Positions 34,035 through 42,968 of a DNA stretch of 64,000 nucleotides are shown here, in pieces. Position 1 is the stretch's first letter. Each line of letters starts with the position of its first letter. Below the pieces are notes generated by a model, which saw nothing but the letters and a program-made list of their open reading frames with translations, made no database searches and was not told where the DNA came from. The translations under genes were made by a program, and so were the position numbers. The DNA is from Verrucomicrobiaceae bacterium UBA7681. Its GTDB lineage: Bacteria > Verrucomicrobiota > Verrucomicrobiia > Verrucomicrobiales > Verrucomicrobiaceae. The stretch is from assembly GCA_002482965.1 (NCBI GenBank), contig DLGZ01000048.1, positions 33,709 through 97,708 on the forward strand. Direction: 5' to 3'.

Positions 34035-35810
34035 ATGTCGAATGATGAATGCAGAAGGACGAATGTCACACTGACAAGTGCTGGCACAGTTCTTTGCGTG
34101 CTCGTCTGCATGGCGTTCGGAATTCAGCTCGCCCACTCCGCCTCCATTCGTGCCTCCGCCGATCCCGTGAAGGACGAGCGCCCCATCAAGCCCGAGGACA
34201 AAGAGCACTGGGCTTTCAAGCCACTCCAAGTCACCCCCGGCAACAAAGGCATCGACGATCTCGCCAAGCCTTCATCCCCTCCCGCAGATCCCGCCACCCT
34301 CATCCGCCGCATCACCTTCGACCTCACCGGCCTTCCACCCACTCCCGAAGAAGTCGATACCTTCATCAAAGAGCACTCCCAGGATCCAGCATCCAGCATC
34401 GAGCATCTAGCCACCCGCCTCCTCGCCTCCCCACGCTACGGCGAACACTGGGCCCAATGGTGGCTCGATCTCGCACGCTACGCAGACACCGACGGCTTCG
34501 AATACGATGCCGAGCGCAACCGCGCCTGGCAGTATCGCGACTGGGTCATCGACGCGCTCAATCGCGACATGCCCTTCGATGCCTTTGTGCAGCATCAAAT
34601 CGCGGGAGATTCGATGGGAGACGAAACCGCCACCGGCTTCCTTTTCTCCTGCCCGGACATGCCAGACCTCAACAATCAAAGCGAACGCCGCCACGTCCTG
34701 CTCAATGACATCGCCACCACCGTCGGCGCCGTGGGTCTCGGCCTCACCGTCGGCTGCGCGCAGTGTCACGATCACCCCTACGATCCCATCAGCCAGGCCG
34801 ACTTCTACCGCCTGCGCGCCTTCTTTGACAACACCGTGCTGACCAAGACCAGCAAGCCCCTCGGCCCAGCCGTCCGCATCTTCACCGCTGGCATCCCCGC
34901 CAGCACCGTCTTCGTGCGTGGCGACTTCAAGCGCCCCGGCCCCGAAATCCAGCCCGCCATTCCCCGCATCTTCGGCGCCACACCCGCTAAGGCCGACCGC
35001 ACCGCACTCGCTCAATGGCTCGCCAGCAAGGACAACGCCCTCTTCCTACGCACCATGGCCAATCGCCTCTGGCAGCAGCACTTCGGCAAACCACTCGCAG
35101 CCATTCCCGGAGATCTTGGTCATCAGGGCGAAGCCCCCACCAATCCCGCCCTGCTCGACTGGCTGGCCGCCGAACTGCCACGCCAAAGCTGGAGTCTCAA
35201 GCGCCTGCACAAAGTCATCGTGATGTCCCAGACCTATCAGCAGAAGACCGCCAACCCAACACGCCTCACCGGCGAAATGCTGCGCGATGCCATGCTCAGC
35301 GTCAGCGGCCAGCTCAACCTCAAAACCGGCGGCCCCGGCGTGAAACTTCCACTGCCCAAGGAGATCAGCAGCACCCTGATCAAGAGCCAGGCCGCCGCCA
35401 CCCCCGACGTAGCCGAGCACACCCGCCGCAGCATCTACACCTTCGCCCGGCGCAATCTCCGCCACCCGCTCTTCGAGCTCTTTGACCGCCCCGATGCCCA
35501 GATCTCCTGCGCCCGGCGCAATGACTCCACCACCGCCCCGCAGGCCCTCATGCTGCTCAATTCCGACTTCGCCCACAGCATCGCCACGAAGATCGCCGCG
35601 TGTTTAAATGAGCAGCACGGCACCAATGCCACCGCCCTCATCACCGCCGCCGCCCAGCGCTGCCTCTCTCGCCAGCCCACGCCGCAGGAACTCAAGCTCG
35701 GCCAAACATTCCTGCAAAAACAAACCGCCCTCACCCCCGGCTTCCGCGAGGCTCTGGCAGACTACTGCCTTGCCCTGCTAAACTCGAATGAGTTCGTATA
35801 TGTGGACTGA
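34035..35810 (+). CDS. PSD1-type protein (DUF1549 + DUF1553)
   Basis: 591 residues; starts 2 nt after the DUF1501 stop. Residues 1-36 hold a signal-like segment (AGTVLCVLVCMAFGIQLAHSA). DUF1549 runs from about 80 to 250 with RRITFDLTGLPPTPEEV, RYGEHWAQWWLDLARYADTD and the heme-type CAQCHDHPYDP at 241-250. DUF1553 covers the second half, with WLASKDNALFLRTMANRLWQ, GDLGHQGEAPTNPALLDWLA and VMSQTYQQ. Unlike many relatives it has no N-terminal PSCyt1 cytochrome module, so it is one of the shorter forms. The first ten codons lie in a simple-sequence word repeat (AATGTCGAATGATGAATG), so the start could be further down (ATG at 34110). It acts outside the cytoplasm with its DUF1501 partner; function unknown. 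Confidence 0.9.
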   Translation: MSNDECRRTNVTLTSAGTVLCVLVCMAFGIQLAHSASIRASADPVKDERPIKPEDKEHWAFKPLQVTPGNKGIDDLAKPSSPPADPATLIRRITFDLTGLPPTPEEVDTFIKEHSQDPASSIEHLATRLLASPRYGEHWAQWWLDLARYADTDGFEYDAERNRAWQYRDWVIDALNRDMPFDAFVQHQIAGDSMGDETATGFLFSCPDMPDLNNQSERRHVLLNDIATTVGAVGLGLTVGCAQCHDHPYDPISQADFYRLRAFFDNTVLTKTSKPLGPAVRIFTAGIPASTVFVRGDFKRPGPEIQPAIPRIFGATPAKADRTALAQWLASKDNALFLRTMANRLWQQHFGKPLAAIPGDLGHQGEAPTNPALLDWLAAELPRQSWSLKRLHKVIVMSQTYQQKTANPTRLTGEMLRDAMLSVSGQLNLKTGGPGVKLPLPKEISSTLIKSQAAATPDVAEHTRRSIYTFARRNLRHPLFELFDRPDAQISCARRNDSTTAPQALMLLNSDFAHSIATKIAACLNEQHGTNATALITAAAQRCLSRQPTPQELKLGQTFLQKQTALTPGFREALADYCLALLNSNEFVYVD

Positions 35811-35850
35811 AACATGAACGATACACCTTCCAACAGCGGCTTATTTAGTT

Positions 35851-35875
35851 CTCGCCTGCCTCTGAAGCAGGCGAG
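35851..35875. repeat. 9-bp palindrome of a repeated intergenic element
   Basis: Perfect stem CTCGCCTGC (35851-35859) and GCAGGCGAG (35867-35875) with a 7-nt loop, followed by TAGCGAATAACAT. A related element, CGCCTGCCTC...AAGCAGG...TAGC.GAATCAAT, begins at 47668. Both follow the stop of a gene within about 60 nt. It has no T-run, so it is not a typical terminator. Confidence 0.55.
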
Positions 35876-35973
35876 TAGCGAATAACATGACACTGGATAT
35901 AAATACAATAATGACTCAGCCCACTTGAAGCTCGAGGCTAATGGTGAATCTTAGGCGTTCTCTAAGATCAACC

Positions 35974-36948
35974 ATGCCAAAACTCGACATCAGCCCCTAC
36001 CCCGATACCCCCACGGCACGGGCTGAGTTGGGGGAGTTTCTGACGCGGCAGCTCCCGCCCCAGAACCGTCCCAAGTGGGAGCAGCGCCTGCGATTTTGGT
36101 GGGATGAAAACCCCGCCGCCGCAGCCATCGAAGAACGAGGCCGCTGGGTGCATGCAGACGGACGTTTGGTCGCCTACGGCGGATCCATTCCCGCCCTCTA
36201 TGCCTGGCAGGAGCACCCCTGTCAGGCGCTGTACTCCACCACCTTTTGCGTGGACGGTCAGTTCCCCAAAGCCGCAGCCCTCATCTTTCTACAGCAGCGC
36301 GAGGTGGCGGAGCACCGCATCATCGCCCACTCCACTCCCAGCCCCCGTGTCCAGACCGCGCTGCTCAAGCTCGGCGCCCGGGCGGAGCAGACCGTCACCC
36401 GCCACTACTTCCCCGCTGGACCCGCCTCTCACCTCCGCGGACGCTCTTGGTGGCCCGCTCTGCCAGCAAACAAACGCGTGGTGACAGATCCCGCCGAAGT
36501 CACCGCCATTGCACGTCCCTACCAGCGCGCGGACCGCATCGAGAAATGGATCACTCCCGAGTACTTGCGGTGGTTCTGCCACTCCCCCACACGCCCGCAT
36601 CATTTCCTCGGCCTCGTCGATGCCGCAGGCACGCTCAGTTCCTACCTCCTCGTCACGCGCCAACACGTGCGCGGCCTGCGCAGTTGGGACGTACTGGAAA
36701 GCTTCACCACCCAGGAGGACCGGACTGAGCTCTACGCCCTCATCGGCCTCCTCGTCAAAGAGCCCGGCCTCCTCCCCGGCGGTGCCGTCCTCATCACCGC
36801 CGCAACCTTCCCCGACGACCTCACCTGGGCTCCTCCCCCCGCCCTCCTCCGCCGCACCCAGCACGTCTGCCACTTCTTCCTTTTCCCCGAAGCCCTCCGT
36901 CAGGCCCCCAAACACACCATCATGGCAGAGGGTGATCTGGGCCTGTGA
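35974..36948 (+). CDS. GNAT-like N-acyltransferase of unknown substrate
   Basis: 324 residues from the ATG at 35974 (MPKLDISPYPDTPTARAE); the frame is open from 35941. The first part has VAYGGSIPALYAW and QALYSTTFCVDGQFPKAAALIF, which fit the N-acetyltransferase fold of the FeeM/GNAT kind with a Q-R segment after it, but the acetyl-CoA loop is weak. The second half shows WITPEYLRWFCHSP and HHFLGLVDAAGTLSSYLLV, as in two-domain GNAT-like proteins. There is no signal peptide. It stands alone between the PSD1 gene and rnpB, whose hairpin begins 12 nt after the stop. I would not name a substrate. The two-domain length fits relatives that acylate large substrates. Confidence 0.65.
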   Translation: MPKLDISPYPDTPTARAELGEFLTRQLPPQNRPKWEQRLRFWWDENPAAAAIEERGRWVHADGRLVAYGGSIPALYAWQEHPCQALYSTTFCVDGQFPKAAALIFLQQREVAEHRIIAHSTPSPRVQTALLKLGARAEQTVTRHYFPAGPASHLRGRSWWPALPANKRVVTDPAEVTAIARPYQRADRIEKWITPEYLRWFCHSPTRPHHFLGLVDAAGTLSSYLLVTRQHVRGLRSWDVLESFTTQEDRTELYALIGLLVKEPGLLPGGAVLITAATFPDDLTWAPPPALLRRTQHVCHFFLFPEALRQAPKHTIMAEGDLGL

Positions 36949-36960
36949 CCCCTTAAAGGC

Positions 36961-36990
36961 GAAGGCGCCGGGATTTCTCCCGACGCCTTC
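36961..36990 (-). terminator. hairpin at the 3' end of RNase P RNA, possibly bidirectional
   Basis: Stem GAAGGCGCCGGGA (36961-36973) and TCCCGACGCCTTC (36978-36990) with one C-A mismatch and a TTTC loop. It lies 5 nt past the rnpB 3' end on the minus strand. The T-run after it is weak (CTTTAAGG on the minus strand), so it may terminate poorly or act for both rnpB and the gene ending at 36948. Confidence 0.6.
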
Positions 36991-36995
36991 ATTGT

Positions 36996-37417
36996 GGATC
37001 GGCCCTCATAAGCCGGATTCTGTGTCCCCGATGCCCTTCGACACCTGGCTGTGATCATTTATCTGTCGGGCTGAGCGACCAGCCCGCCCCTGCTTGCGCA
37101 GTGGAGCGACTATTACCCGGAGGTATCCATCCCTTGCGGGACTTGCGGCCAGGCGGGCCTTTCTCCTGTTCTGTCTTGCACCGCATGAGGTTTGTCGTGC
37201 CCCCTTCCTCGCGGTTGGGGCGGTGGGCTCTTACCCCGCCGTTTCACCCTTACCCACGCTTGCGCGCAGGCGGTTTGTTTTCTGTGATACTGTCTGTGAC
37301 TGCGGCTTGCACCGCAGCCCCCACACTTTCATGTGGCATGCTGCCCTGTGGTGTCCGGACTTTCCTCTGGCGTCCCCGCCTTGCAGCAAAAACACCAGCG
37401 ATCACTCCGACCGACCC
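36996..37417 (-). ncRNA. rnpB: RNase P RNA
   Basis: The minus strand contains the bacterial RNase P core: GAGGAAAGTCCGGAC at about 37367-37353 (P4 5' strand and CR-I) and ACAGAATCCGGCTTATGAG near 37023-37005 (CR-V and P4 3' strand). The ends pair in P1 as GGGTCGG (37417-37411) with CCGATCC (37002-36996), a 7-bp helix with one G-U pair. This gives an RNA of about 422 nt, in the normal type A range. It also has AAACCTCATGCGGTGCAAGACAG- and GTAAGGGTGAAACGGCGGG-type segments as in other bacterial RNase P RNAs. The RNA is the catalytic part of the enzyme that matures the 5' end of tRNA. Confidence 0.96.
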
Positions 37418-37423
37418 GCCGTG

Positions 37424-37451
37424 AGCATAGAGTCTTCGGCCAAAAGGGCAA
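37424..37451 (-). promoter_or_regulatory. rnpB: candidate promoter of rnpB
   Basis: On the minus strand TTGCCC (37451-37446) is followed after 16 nt by TATGCT (37429-37424) and 6 nt later by the G at 37417 that starts P1 of RNase P RNA. Each hexamer matches the sigma-70 consensus at four of six positions. The fit to the independently derived RNA start is what makes it credible. Confidence 0.55.
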
Positions 37452-37526
37452 GCCGGGCCTGCGTTGAAAGATGCCGTGAAACTTTTCCCCCGCTGCGGGT
37501 GTTGAACCCGCTGTCCACTTCCCCCC

Positions 37527-38003
37527 ATGAAACTCCTGCCCTCCTTCCTCCTCACCCTCATGGCCAGTTTCTCTCTGACCCATGCTGAAGACGCTACCAA
37601 ACAACGCCCCGGCATCGCAGGTGCTGGCGGCCCGGGCCGCGAGAAGATCAAGGAGATGCTGCTGCAGAAATTCGACGCCAATAAAAACGGCACGCTGGAC
37701 CCAGATGAGAAGGCCGCTGCCATGAAGGCCATGCAGGAACGCCGAGGCGGCAGCCCCAAGGGCGGCTCCCCCGGCACCACCGGCGAGCCCGTGAAAGGCG
37801 GCGGCCCAATGCAGGCAATGCTCCTCCAAAAATTCGATACCAACAATAACGGCGTTCTCGATCCCGAAGAGCGGGAAGCAGCCATGAAGGCACGCGCTGC
37901 CAAGTCCGGCGGAGTACCGACCTCCGGTGGCAGCAGCACAGAGAGTGGAAGCAAGTTCCGCCGCCCACCCGAAGGATCAAAAGAAGGCAAACCTGCCAAG
38001 TGA
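37527..38003 (+). CDS. exported protein with two EF-hand loops
   Basis: 158 residues with the signal peptide MKLLPSFLLTLMASFSLTHA (about residues 1-20). Two canonical calcium-binding loops are present: DANKNGTLDPDE (residues 50-61) and DTNNNGVLDPEE (104-115), each followed by a charged helix (KAAAMKAMQERRGG, REAAMKARAAK). Linkers are rich in Gly, Pro and Ser. The protein probably binds calcium outside the cytoplasm; small EF-hand proteins of this kind are common in Planctomycetota and Verrucomicrobiota. It lies divergent to rnpB and convergent with the gene at 38018. Confidence 0.88.
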   Translation: MKLLPSFLLTLMASFSLTHAEDATKQRPGIAGAGGPGREKIKEMLLQKFDANKNGTLDPDEKAAAMKAMQERRGGSPKGGSPGTTGEPVKGGGPMQAMLLQKFDTNNNGVLDPEEREAAMKARAAKSGGVPTSGGSSTESGSKFRRPPEGSKEGKPAK

Positions 38004-38017
38004 ACCGGCGTCTCTGC

Positions 38018-38485
38018 TTACTTCGCGACGTTGTCTTTGAACAGCTTCAGCAGCGTGTACTCAGCGTACTGAATGTCGCTAATCTTCCACGCCCCGCCCT
38101 GCTGTACGCAGTGGTAGGTGATGCGCTGCTTTTCTTCGAAGTTCACAAAGGTCACCAGCACAGTGGTCTTGCCGTCTTCGGTTTTCGCGGGGTGGATGAC
38201 GAACTCCTTGATCTCCGTGTCCTGGGCGTCGTAGAGCGGATCGGCACCGAGCGCGCCAACTTCACCTTTGGAGTCGATGGCGTCTTTCCAGATGAGATCG
38301 CCGAGTTCCTTCGTGAAGTAGTGGTCCACCAGCGCCCGGTTCTTGTCCTGGAAAAACGGCGACGCCATTTTCTCCTCCGACTTGTAAAGCTCAGCAACCA
38401 ACGCGTCTGGCGCAGCCGCCTTGTCAGCAGCATGAAGGTTCAGACCACAGGAAACAAACAGCAAAAGTAGAGTCAGGAAGCGCAT
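38018..38485 (-). CDS. small exported protein, DUF3828-like, unknown function
   Basis: 155 residues with the signal peptide MRFLTLLLLFVSCGLNLHAA. The mature part, including LYKSEEKMASPFFQDKNRAL, FVIHPAKTEDGKTTVLVTF and GAWKISDIQY, resembles the NTF2-like/DUF3828 fold of small periplasmic proteins. The link is weak and no function is assigned. It ends 14 nt from the stop of the EF-hand gene (convergent) and begins 44 nt after the stop of the sulfatase at 38530 on the same strand, so it may be transcribed with it. Confidence 0.72.
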   Translation of the reverse strand: MRFLTLLLLFVSCGLNLHAADKAAAPDALVAELYKSEEKMASPFFQDKNRALVDHYFTKELGDLIWKDAIDSKGEVGALGADPLYDAQDTEIKEFVIHPAKTEDGKTTVLVTFVNFEEKQRITYHCVQQGGAWKISDIQYAEYTLLKLFKDNVAK

Positions 38486-38529
38486 GCGGCTGCTATCGCC
38501 GCAAACGCTCCAAAGTCGAGTTCATCATC

Positions 38530-40062
38530 TCATTTGTCCGCGTCCTTCTTGCCCTTCTTCTTCGGCGCATCCGGCAGCGGCACACCGCGCTGGCGTGCCT
38601 CCCACTCCGCGTAGCCTTTTTTGCTGTGATTGCCCACGTACTGGTAGGTGTCAAAGATCGCCCCATTGCCGAGCGCTCGCGGGTCTTTCTCTTCCTTCAG
38701 GATGGACTCCAGTTTCGTCCGCAGTTCCTGCTTCTGCGCAGCAAACTGCGGCTCCTTGGCAAGGTTTTTCAAGCACTCAGGATCTTGGGCAATATTATAG
38801 AGTTCCTCCTCCGGGCGGTAGTTGAAGGCGAGATCATAGAAGAACCCCTTGTTCTCCACGATCCATGATTTCGTCGGCCCGTCATCGCAGTTGCCGTAGC
38901 CGGTTTCAGGATTGCAGGCGGGCCAGCGTTCCGGGTGGTAATTGTGGCTGTAGAAAAACTCCGGCGTGCGGATGGCGCGCACAGGATAACCCCAGTCGTT
39001 CGGGCGGCCCAGATCGTGGCGCTCCTTGCCAGCCAGCATGACTTTGCGGTCTTCCACAAAGCCGCTCTTCTCACTGCGCAAAATATTCACCAGACTGCTG
39101 CCGCTCATCTGCTCATGCTTGTCCAGTCCGGCCAGTTCGAGATACGTCGGCGCAAGATCACGCACATTGACAAAATCTTCGACCACACGCCCCGGCTTGA
39201 TCCCCTTCCCCCAGCGCATGGCCAGCGGCAGATGGTAGCCGTCCTCATAAATCTGCCCCTTCACCCGTGGAAACGGCATGCCGTGGTCCGACGTCACAAT
39301 GACCAGCGTGTCTTCCAGCAGCCCGGACTTCTCCAGCATATCGAGCGCCTGCCCGATCTGCTTATCGCCCCACTCGACCTCGATCGCGTAATCGGCCAGA
39401 TCACCGCGTACCGTCGCGTTGTCAGGCAGATAGCCGGGCACCTTCACATCCTCAAGTTTCTTGCCAAGACGCACACCGGAGTCGAGCTCGTAGGAGCGGT
39501 GCGGCTCCTTGAATCCCATCCAAAAACAGAACGGCTGCGCCTTGTCGCGCTGCGCCAAAAAGGCTTCAAAGTTACGCGGATAGTCCGTGGTCGTAATGCC
39601 CTTCGCTGGCACTTTTTGCGTGAATTGATCAAACGCCGGACCGGCTGGATTCCGCGTGCGGCCTTCCAGTTTGAACTCACCCGGCCCCCAGCCCTTGCCG
39701 GTCAGGCCCACGTTGTAGCCACCCTTTTCGAGGAGATCAGGATACACGGCAAACTTCGGCGGGAAGATGCCTCCATGACAGGAAGCCTCCTCAAGCTGCC
39801 AGGAATTCCGCCCCGTGAGGATCGTCGCGCGGCAGGGACTGCACTTCGGATTGGAGGTGAAAGCGTTTTTAAACAGCACTCCTTCCTTCGCCACGCGGTC
39901 GAAGTTCGGTGTCTTGACCCAGTCACATCCATAGGCACCCGCATGCTGCCAGCCCCAGTCGTCAAAGATGACGAAGAGGATGTTCGGACGTGGCGCATCC
40001 TCAGCACGGATGCTGGAGAGAAGAGATAGCGCGGCAAGGACGGCGGACAGGAGCAGTTTCAT
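38530..40062 (-). CDS. family S1-type sulfatase, exported
   Basis: 510 residues with the signal peptide MKLLLSAVLAALSLLSSIRA. The metal site begins with NILFVIFDDWGWQ. The formylglycine motif is C74-S-P76-C-R78 (CSPCRATILTGR), the C-x-P-x-R site that maturase converts to formylglycine. The later GKGWGPGE and VIVTSDHGMPF carry the usual active-site Lys and the D/H metal ligands. It should desulfate a carbohydrate in the periplasm or outside the cell. It has the same orientation as the gcv genes but ends before them and is 24 nt past the gcvP stop, so it could be a tail of that transcript. A second sulfatase, at 61464, uses a C-A-P-S-R site. Confidence 0.93.
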   Translation of the reverse strand: MKLLLSAVLAALSLLSSIRAEDAPRPNILFVIFDDWGWQHAGAYGCDWVKTPNFDRVAKEGVLFKNAFTSNPKCSPCRATILTGRNSWQLEEASCHGGIFPPKFAVYPDLLEKGGYNVGLTGKGWGPGEFKLEGRTRNPAGPAFDQFTQKVPAKGITTTDYPRNFEAFLAQRDKAQPFCFWMGFKEPHRSYELDSGVRLGKKLEDVKVPGYLPDNATVRGDLADYAIEVEWGDKQIGQALDMLEKSGLLEDTLVIVTSDHGMPFPRVKGQIYEDGYHLPLAMRWGKGIKPGRVVEDFVNVRDLAPTYLELAGLDKHEQMSGSSLVNILRSEKSGFVEDRKVMLAGKERHDLGRPNDWGYPVRAIRTPEFFYSHNYHPERWPACNPETGYGNCDDGPTKSWIVENKGFFYDLAFNYRPEEELYNIAQDPECLKNLAKEPQFAAQKQELRTKLESILKEEKDPRALGNGAIFDTYQYVGNHSKKGYAEWEARQRGVPLPDAPKKKGKKDADK

Positions 40063-40086
40063 GCCCGTGAAACGCCGCCAAAATCC

Positions 40087-42915
40087 TCAACTTGCAGCCG
40101 CTTCTTCCACGCTCACACAGGTGCAGATGAGATGGCGGTCGCCATAAACATTGTCGATGCGCGAGACCGGCGGCCAGTACTTGGACTCCTGCACCCACGG
40201 CAGCGGGAAGGCGGCGGCCTCACGCGTGTAGGCGTGCGGCCAGTCGCTTTTCGTGACGGCAGCGGCGGTGTGCGGGGCCTGCTTCAGCGTGTTATCCGTC
40301 GCATGATACTTGCTGCTTTCCACGCCGATCATCTCCGCGTGGATGCACTGCATCGCCTCGCAGAAACGGTCGATCTCCGCCTGGCTCTCACTCTCCGTGG
40401 GCTCGATCATGAGCGTGCCTGAAACCGGCCAGCTCATCGTCGGTGCATGATAGCCAAAATCCATCAACCGCTTCGCCACGTCTTCGACCGTCACCTTGTG
40501 GAAATGGCTGAAGTCGAGGATGCATTCGTGCGCGACGAGTCCCTTGGAGCCTTTGTACAGCGTGGGGAAATTCGCCTCCAATTTCTTCGCGATGTAGTTG
40601 GCATTGAGGATCGCCATCTTGGTCGCATCCACAAGGCGCGGCCCCATCATGGCAACATACATCCAGGAGATCGTGCAAATGCTCGCGCTGCCCCAGGGGG
40701 CGGAGCACACCGCACCTTCACGGCGGTCCGTCTGCCACGTGTGGTGCCCCGGCAGATGCGGACGCAGATGCGCCGCCACAGCGATGGGCCCAACTCCCGG
40801 CCCGCCACCGCCATGCGGAATGCAGAAGGTCTTGTGCAAATTCAAATGGCACACATCCGCGCCGATGCGCCCTGGAGAGGTTAACCCCACCTGCGCATTC
40901 ATATTCGCACCGTCCATGTACACCTGCCCGCCATGCTCATGCACCAGTCGGCAAATTTCGACGATGGACTCTTCAAACACACCATGCGTCGAAGGATACG
41001 TTACCATCAGCGCGGCCACCTTGTCTTTGCTGGCCTCCAGCTTCGCCTTCAAATCATCGACCGAAATGTTGCCCTGATTGTCACACGTCACCGCCACGAC
41101 TTTGAAGCCGCACATGACCGCGCTGGCCGGGTTCGTGCCATGCGCCGAAGTAGGGATGAGGCAGACATCGCGGTGCTCCTCGCCACGTGCTGCGTGGAAG
41201 CGCTTGATTGCCAGCAGGCCGGCATACTCGCCCTGAGATCCCGCATTCGGCTGCAAGGACACGGCGTCAAAGCCGGTGCATTCCGCCAGCCAGCCTTCGA
41301 GATCACTGAACATCGTGTGATAGCCCTCCGTCTGATCATGCGGCGCGAAGGGATGCAGCCCGTTCACCTCCGGCCAGCTCAGCGGCATCATCTCCGCCGC
41401 AGCGTTCAGCTTCATCGTGCAGGAGCCCAGCGGGATCATGCTGCGGTTCAGCGCGATGTCCTTCGATTCCAACCGGTGCAGGTAGCGCATCATCTCCGTC
41501 TCGGAATGGTACGAATTGAACACCGGATGGGTCAGAAACTCAGACCTGCGGTGGTGTCGCTCAGAGCAGTGCAGCGGATTTTCGTCATCCATCACCGGCG
41601 GCTTCTGCGCCTTGGAAATGCCAAAGGCGGTGAGCAGATTGAGCAACTCCTCCTCCCGCACGCGTTCATCCAAAGCAATGCCCACAGTCACGTCGTCGAT
41701 CTTGCGCAGATTGAGGCCGAAGATCAGCGCGCGCTTGATCTGGTCATCGGCGTTCGCCACGCGCACGCTAAGCGTGTCAAAGAAGTCGTCGCTCAGCACG
41801 TCCAGGCCCGCACGCAGCAGCTCGCCCGCCAGCCAAACCGCCGCACCATGCACACGATGCGCGATGGTCTTAAGCCCCTTGGGCCCGTGATACACCGCAT
41901 ACATGGATGCCATCACCGCAAGCAGCACCTGCGCGGTGCAGATATTGCTGGTGGCTTTCTCACGGCGGATGTGCTGCTCACGTGTTTGCAAAGAGAGACG
42001 ATAGGCAGGCTTGCCGGATGAATCCTTCGAAACACCGATCAAGCGTCCGGGCAGCCGACGCTTCAACGCATCTTTCACCGCCATGAACGCAGCATGCGGT
42101 CCGCCAAAACCCAGCGGCACACCAAAGCGCTGGCTGTTGCCCACGCAGATGTCCGCTCCGAATTCACCCGGTGGCCGCAGCACCGTGAGCGCCAGCAGAT
42201 CAGCGCTGACGACGAGCAACGCTCCCGCCTCATGGGCTTCTGTCGCAAGTTCAGCAAAATCATGAATGACACCCTGCGTGTCAGGATACTGCACCAGCAC
42301 AGCAGCCAGTCCCTTCGTGCCGTCATGCTTCCAGTTCATCACGTCTCCCACCTCCACGCGAATCCCCAGGGCATCCATGCGCGTGCGCACGACCTCGATG
42401 TTGTGCGGGTGGCACTGGTCTGAGACAAACACGCGCGTTGCACCAGCCACCTGCGCCACCGCCAGGCCCAAAGCCTCGGCGCACGCGGTGCCTTCATCGA
42501 GCAGCGAGGCGTTCGCGACGTCCAGCGCCGTGAGGTCGCGGATCATCGTCTGAAAATTGATCAGTGCCTCAAGTCGACCCTGCGCAATCTCAGCCTGATA
42601 CGGCGTGTAGGCCGTGTACCAGCCGGGATTTTCGAGGATGTTCCGCTGGATGACCGGCGGCGTGAAAGTGTCATGATAGCCAAGCCCGATGAACGAGCGC
42701 ATGACCTTGTTCAGTCCCATGATCTGCCGCATGCGGCGCAGGGCCTGCTCCTCGCTCAGTGGTGGTGCCAGATTGAGCGGCTCACGCACGCGAATGCCTT
42801 CCGGCACGACTTGATCGATGAGATCATCGAGCGTTTTGAAACCAAGCGTTTGCAGCATGCTCTCCGCCTCGGCGGCAGAGGGACCAATGTGGCGGCGGGA
42901 GAAGTTTGTAGGCAT
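40087..42915 (-). CDS. gcvP: glycine dehydrogenase (decarboxylating), P protein
   Basis: 942 residues, the length of the single-chain P protein. It opens MPTNFSRRHIGPSAAEAESML, typical of GcvP. The pyridoxal phosphate lysine is K695 in HLNLHKTFCIPHGGGGPG. GSCTMKLNAAAEM and the Gly-rich loop are in place. It decarboxylates glycine and passes the aminomethyl group to the lipoyl arm of GcvH. The gene lies downstream of the hydroxylase (42969), gcvH and gcvT, all on the minus strand, so it is part of the gcv cluster. It carries no signal peptide. A sulfatase follows 24 nt later. Confidence 0.97.
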   Translation of the reverse strand: MPTNFSRRHIGPSAAEAESMLQTLGFKTLDDLIDQVVPEGIRVREPLNLAPPLSEEQALRRMRQIMGLNKVMRSFIGLGYHDTFTPPVIQRNILENPGWYTAYTPYQAEIAQGRLEALINFQTMIRDLTALDVANASLLDEGTACAEALGLAVAQVAGATRVFVSDQCHPHNIEVVRTRMDALGIRVEVGDVMNWKHDGTKGLAAVLVQYPDTQGVIHDFAELATEAHEAGALLVVSADLLALTVLRPPGEFGADICVGNSQRFGVPLGFGGPHAAFMAVKDALKRRLPGRLIGVSKDSSGKPAYRLSLQTREQHIRREKATSNICTAQVLLAVMASMYAVYHGPKGLKTIAHRVHGAAVWLAGELLRAGLDVLSDDFFDTLSVRVANADDQIKRALIFGLNLRKIDDVTVGIALDERVREEELLNLLTAFGISKAQKPPVMDDENPLHCSERHHRRSEFLTHPVFNSYHSETEMMRYLHRLESKDIALNRSMIPLGSCTMKLNAAAEMMPLSWPEVNGLHPFAPHDQTEGYHTMFSDLEGWLAECTGFDAVSLQPNAGSQGEYAGLLAIKRFHAARGEEHRDVCLIPTSAHGTNPASAVMCGFKVVAVTCDNQGNISVDDLKAKLEASKDKVAALMVTYPSTHGVFEESIVEICRLVHEHGGQVYMDGANMNAQVGLTSPGRIGADVCHLNLHKTFCIPHGGGGPGVGPIAVAAHLRPHLPGHHTWQTDRREGAVCSAPWGSASICTISWMYVAMMGPRLVDATKMAILNANYIAKKLEANFPTLYKGSKGLVAHECILDFSHFHKVTVEDVAKRLMDFGYHAPTMSWPVSGTLMIEPTESESQAEIDRFCEAMQCIHAEMIGVESSKYHATDNTLKQAPHTAAAVTKSDWPHAYTREAAAFPLPWVQESKYWPPVSRIDNVYGDRHLICTCVSVEEAAAS

Positions 42916-42968
42916 CGAAATCGGGGCGGATTTTTGAGGCCGCCACGCTACCTAGCCGAGGGCCTGTG

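Noticed and set aside
37094..37588. 164-residue plus-strand frame
   Set aside because: It overlaps the RNase P RNA on the minus strand, which has its full set of conserved segments, so the frame is noncoding.
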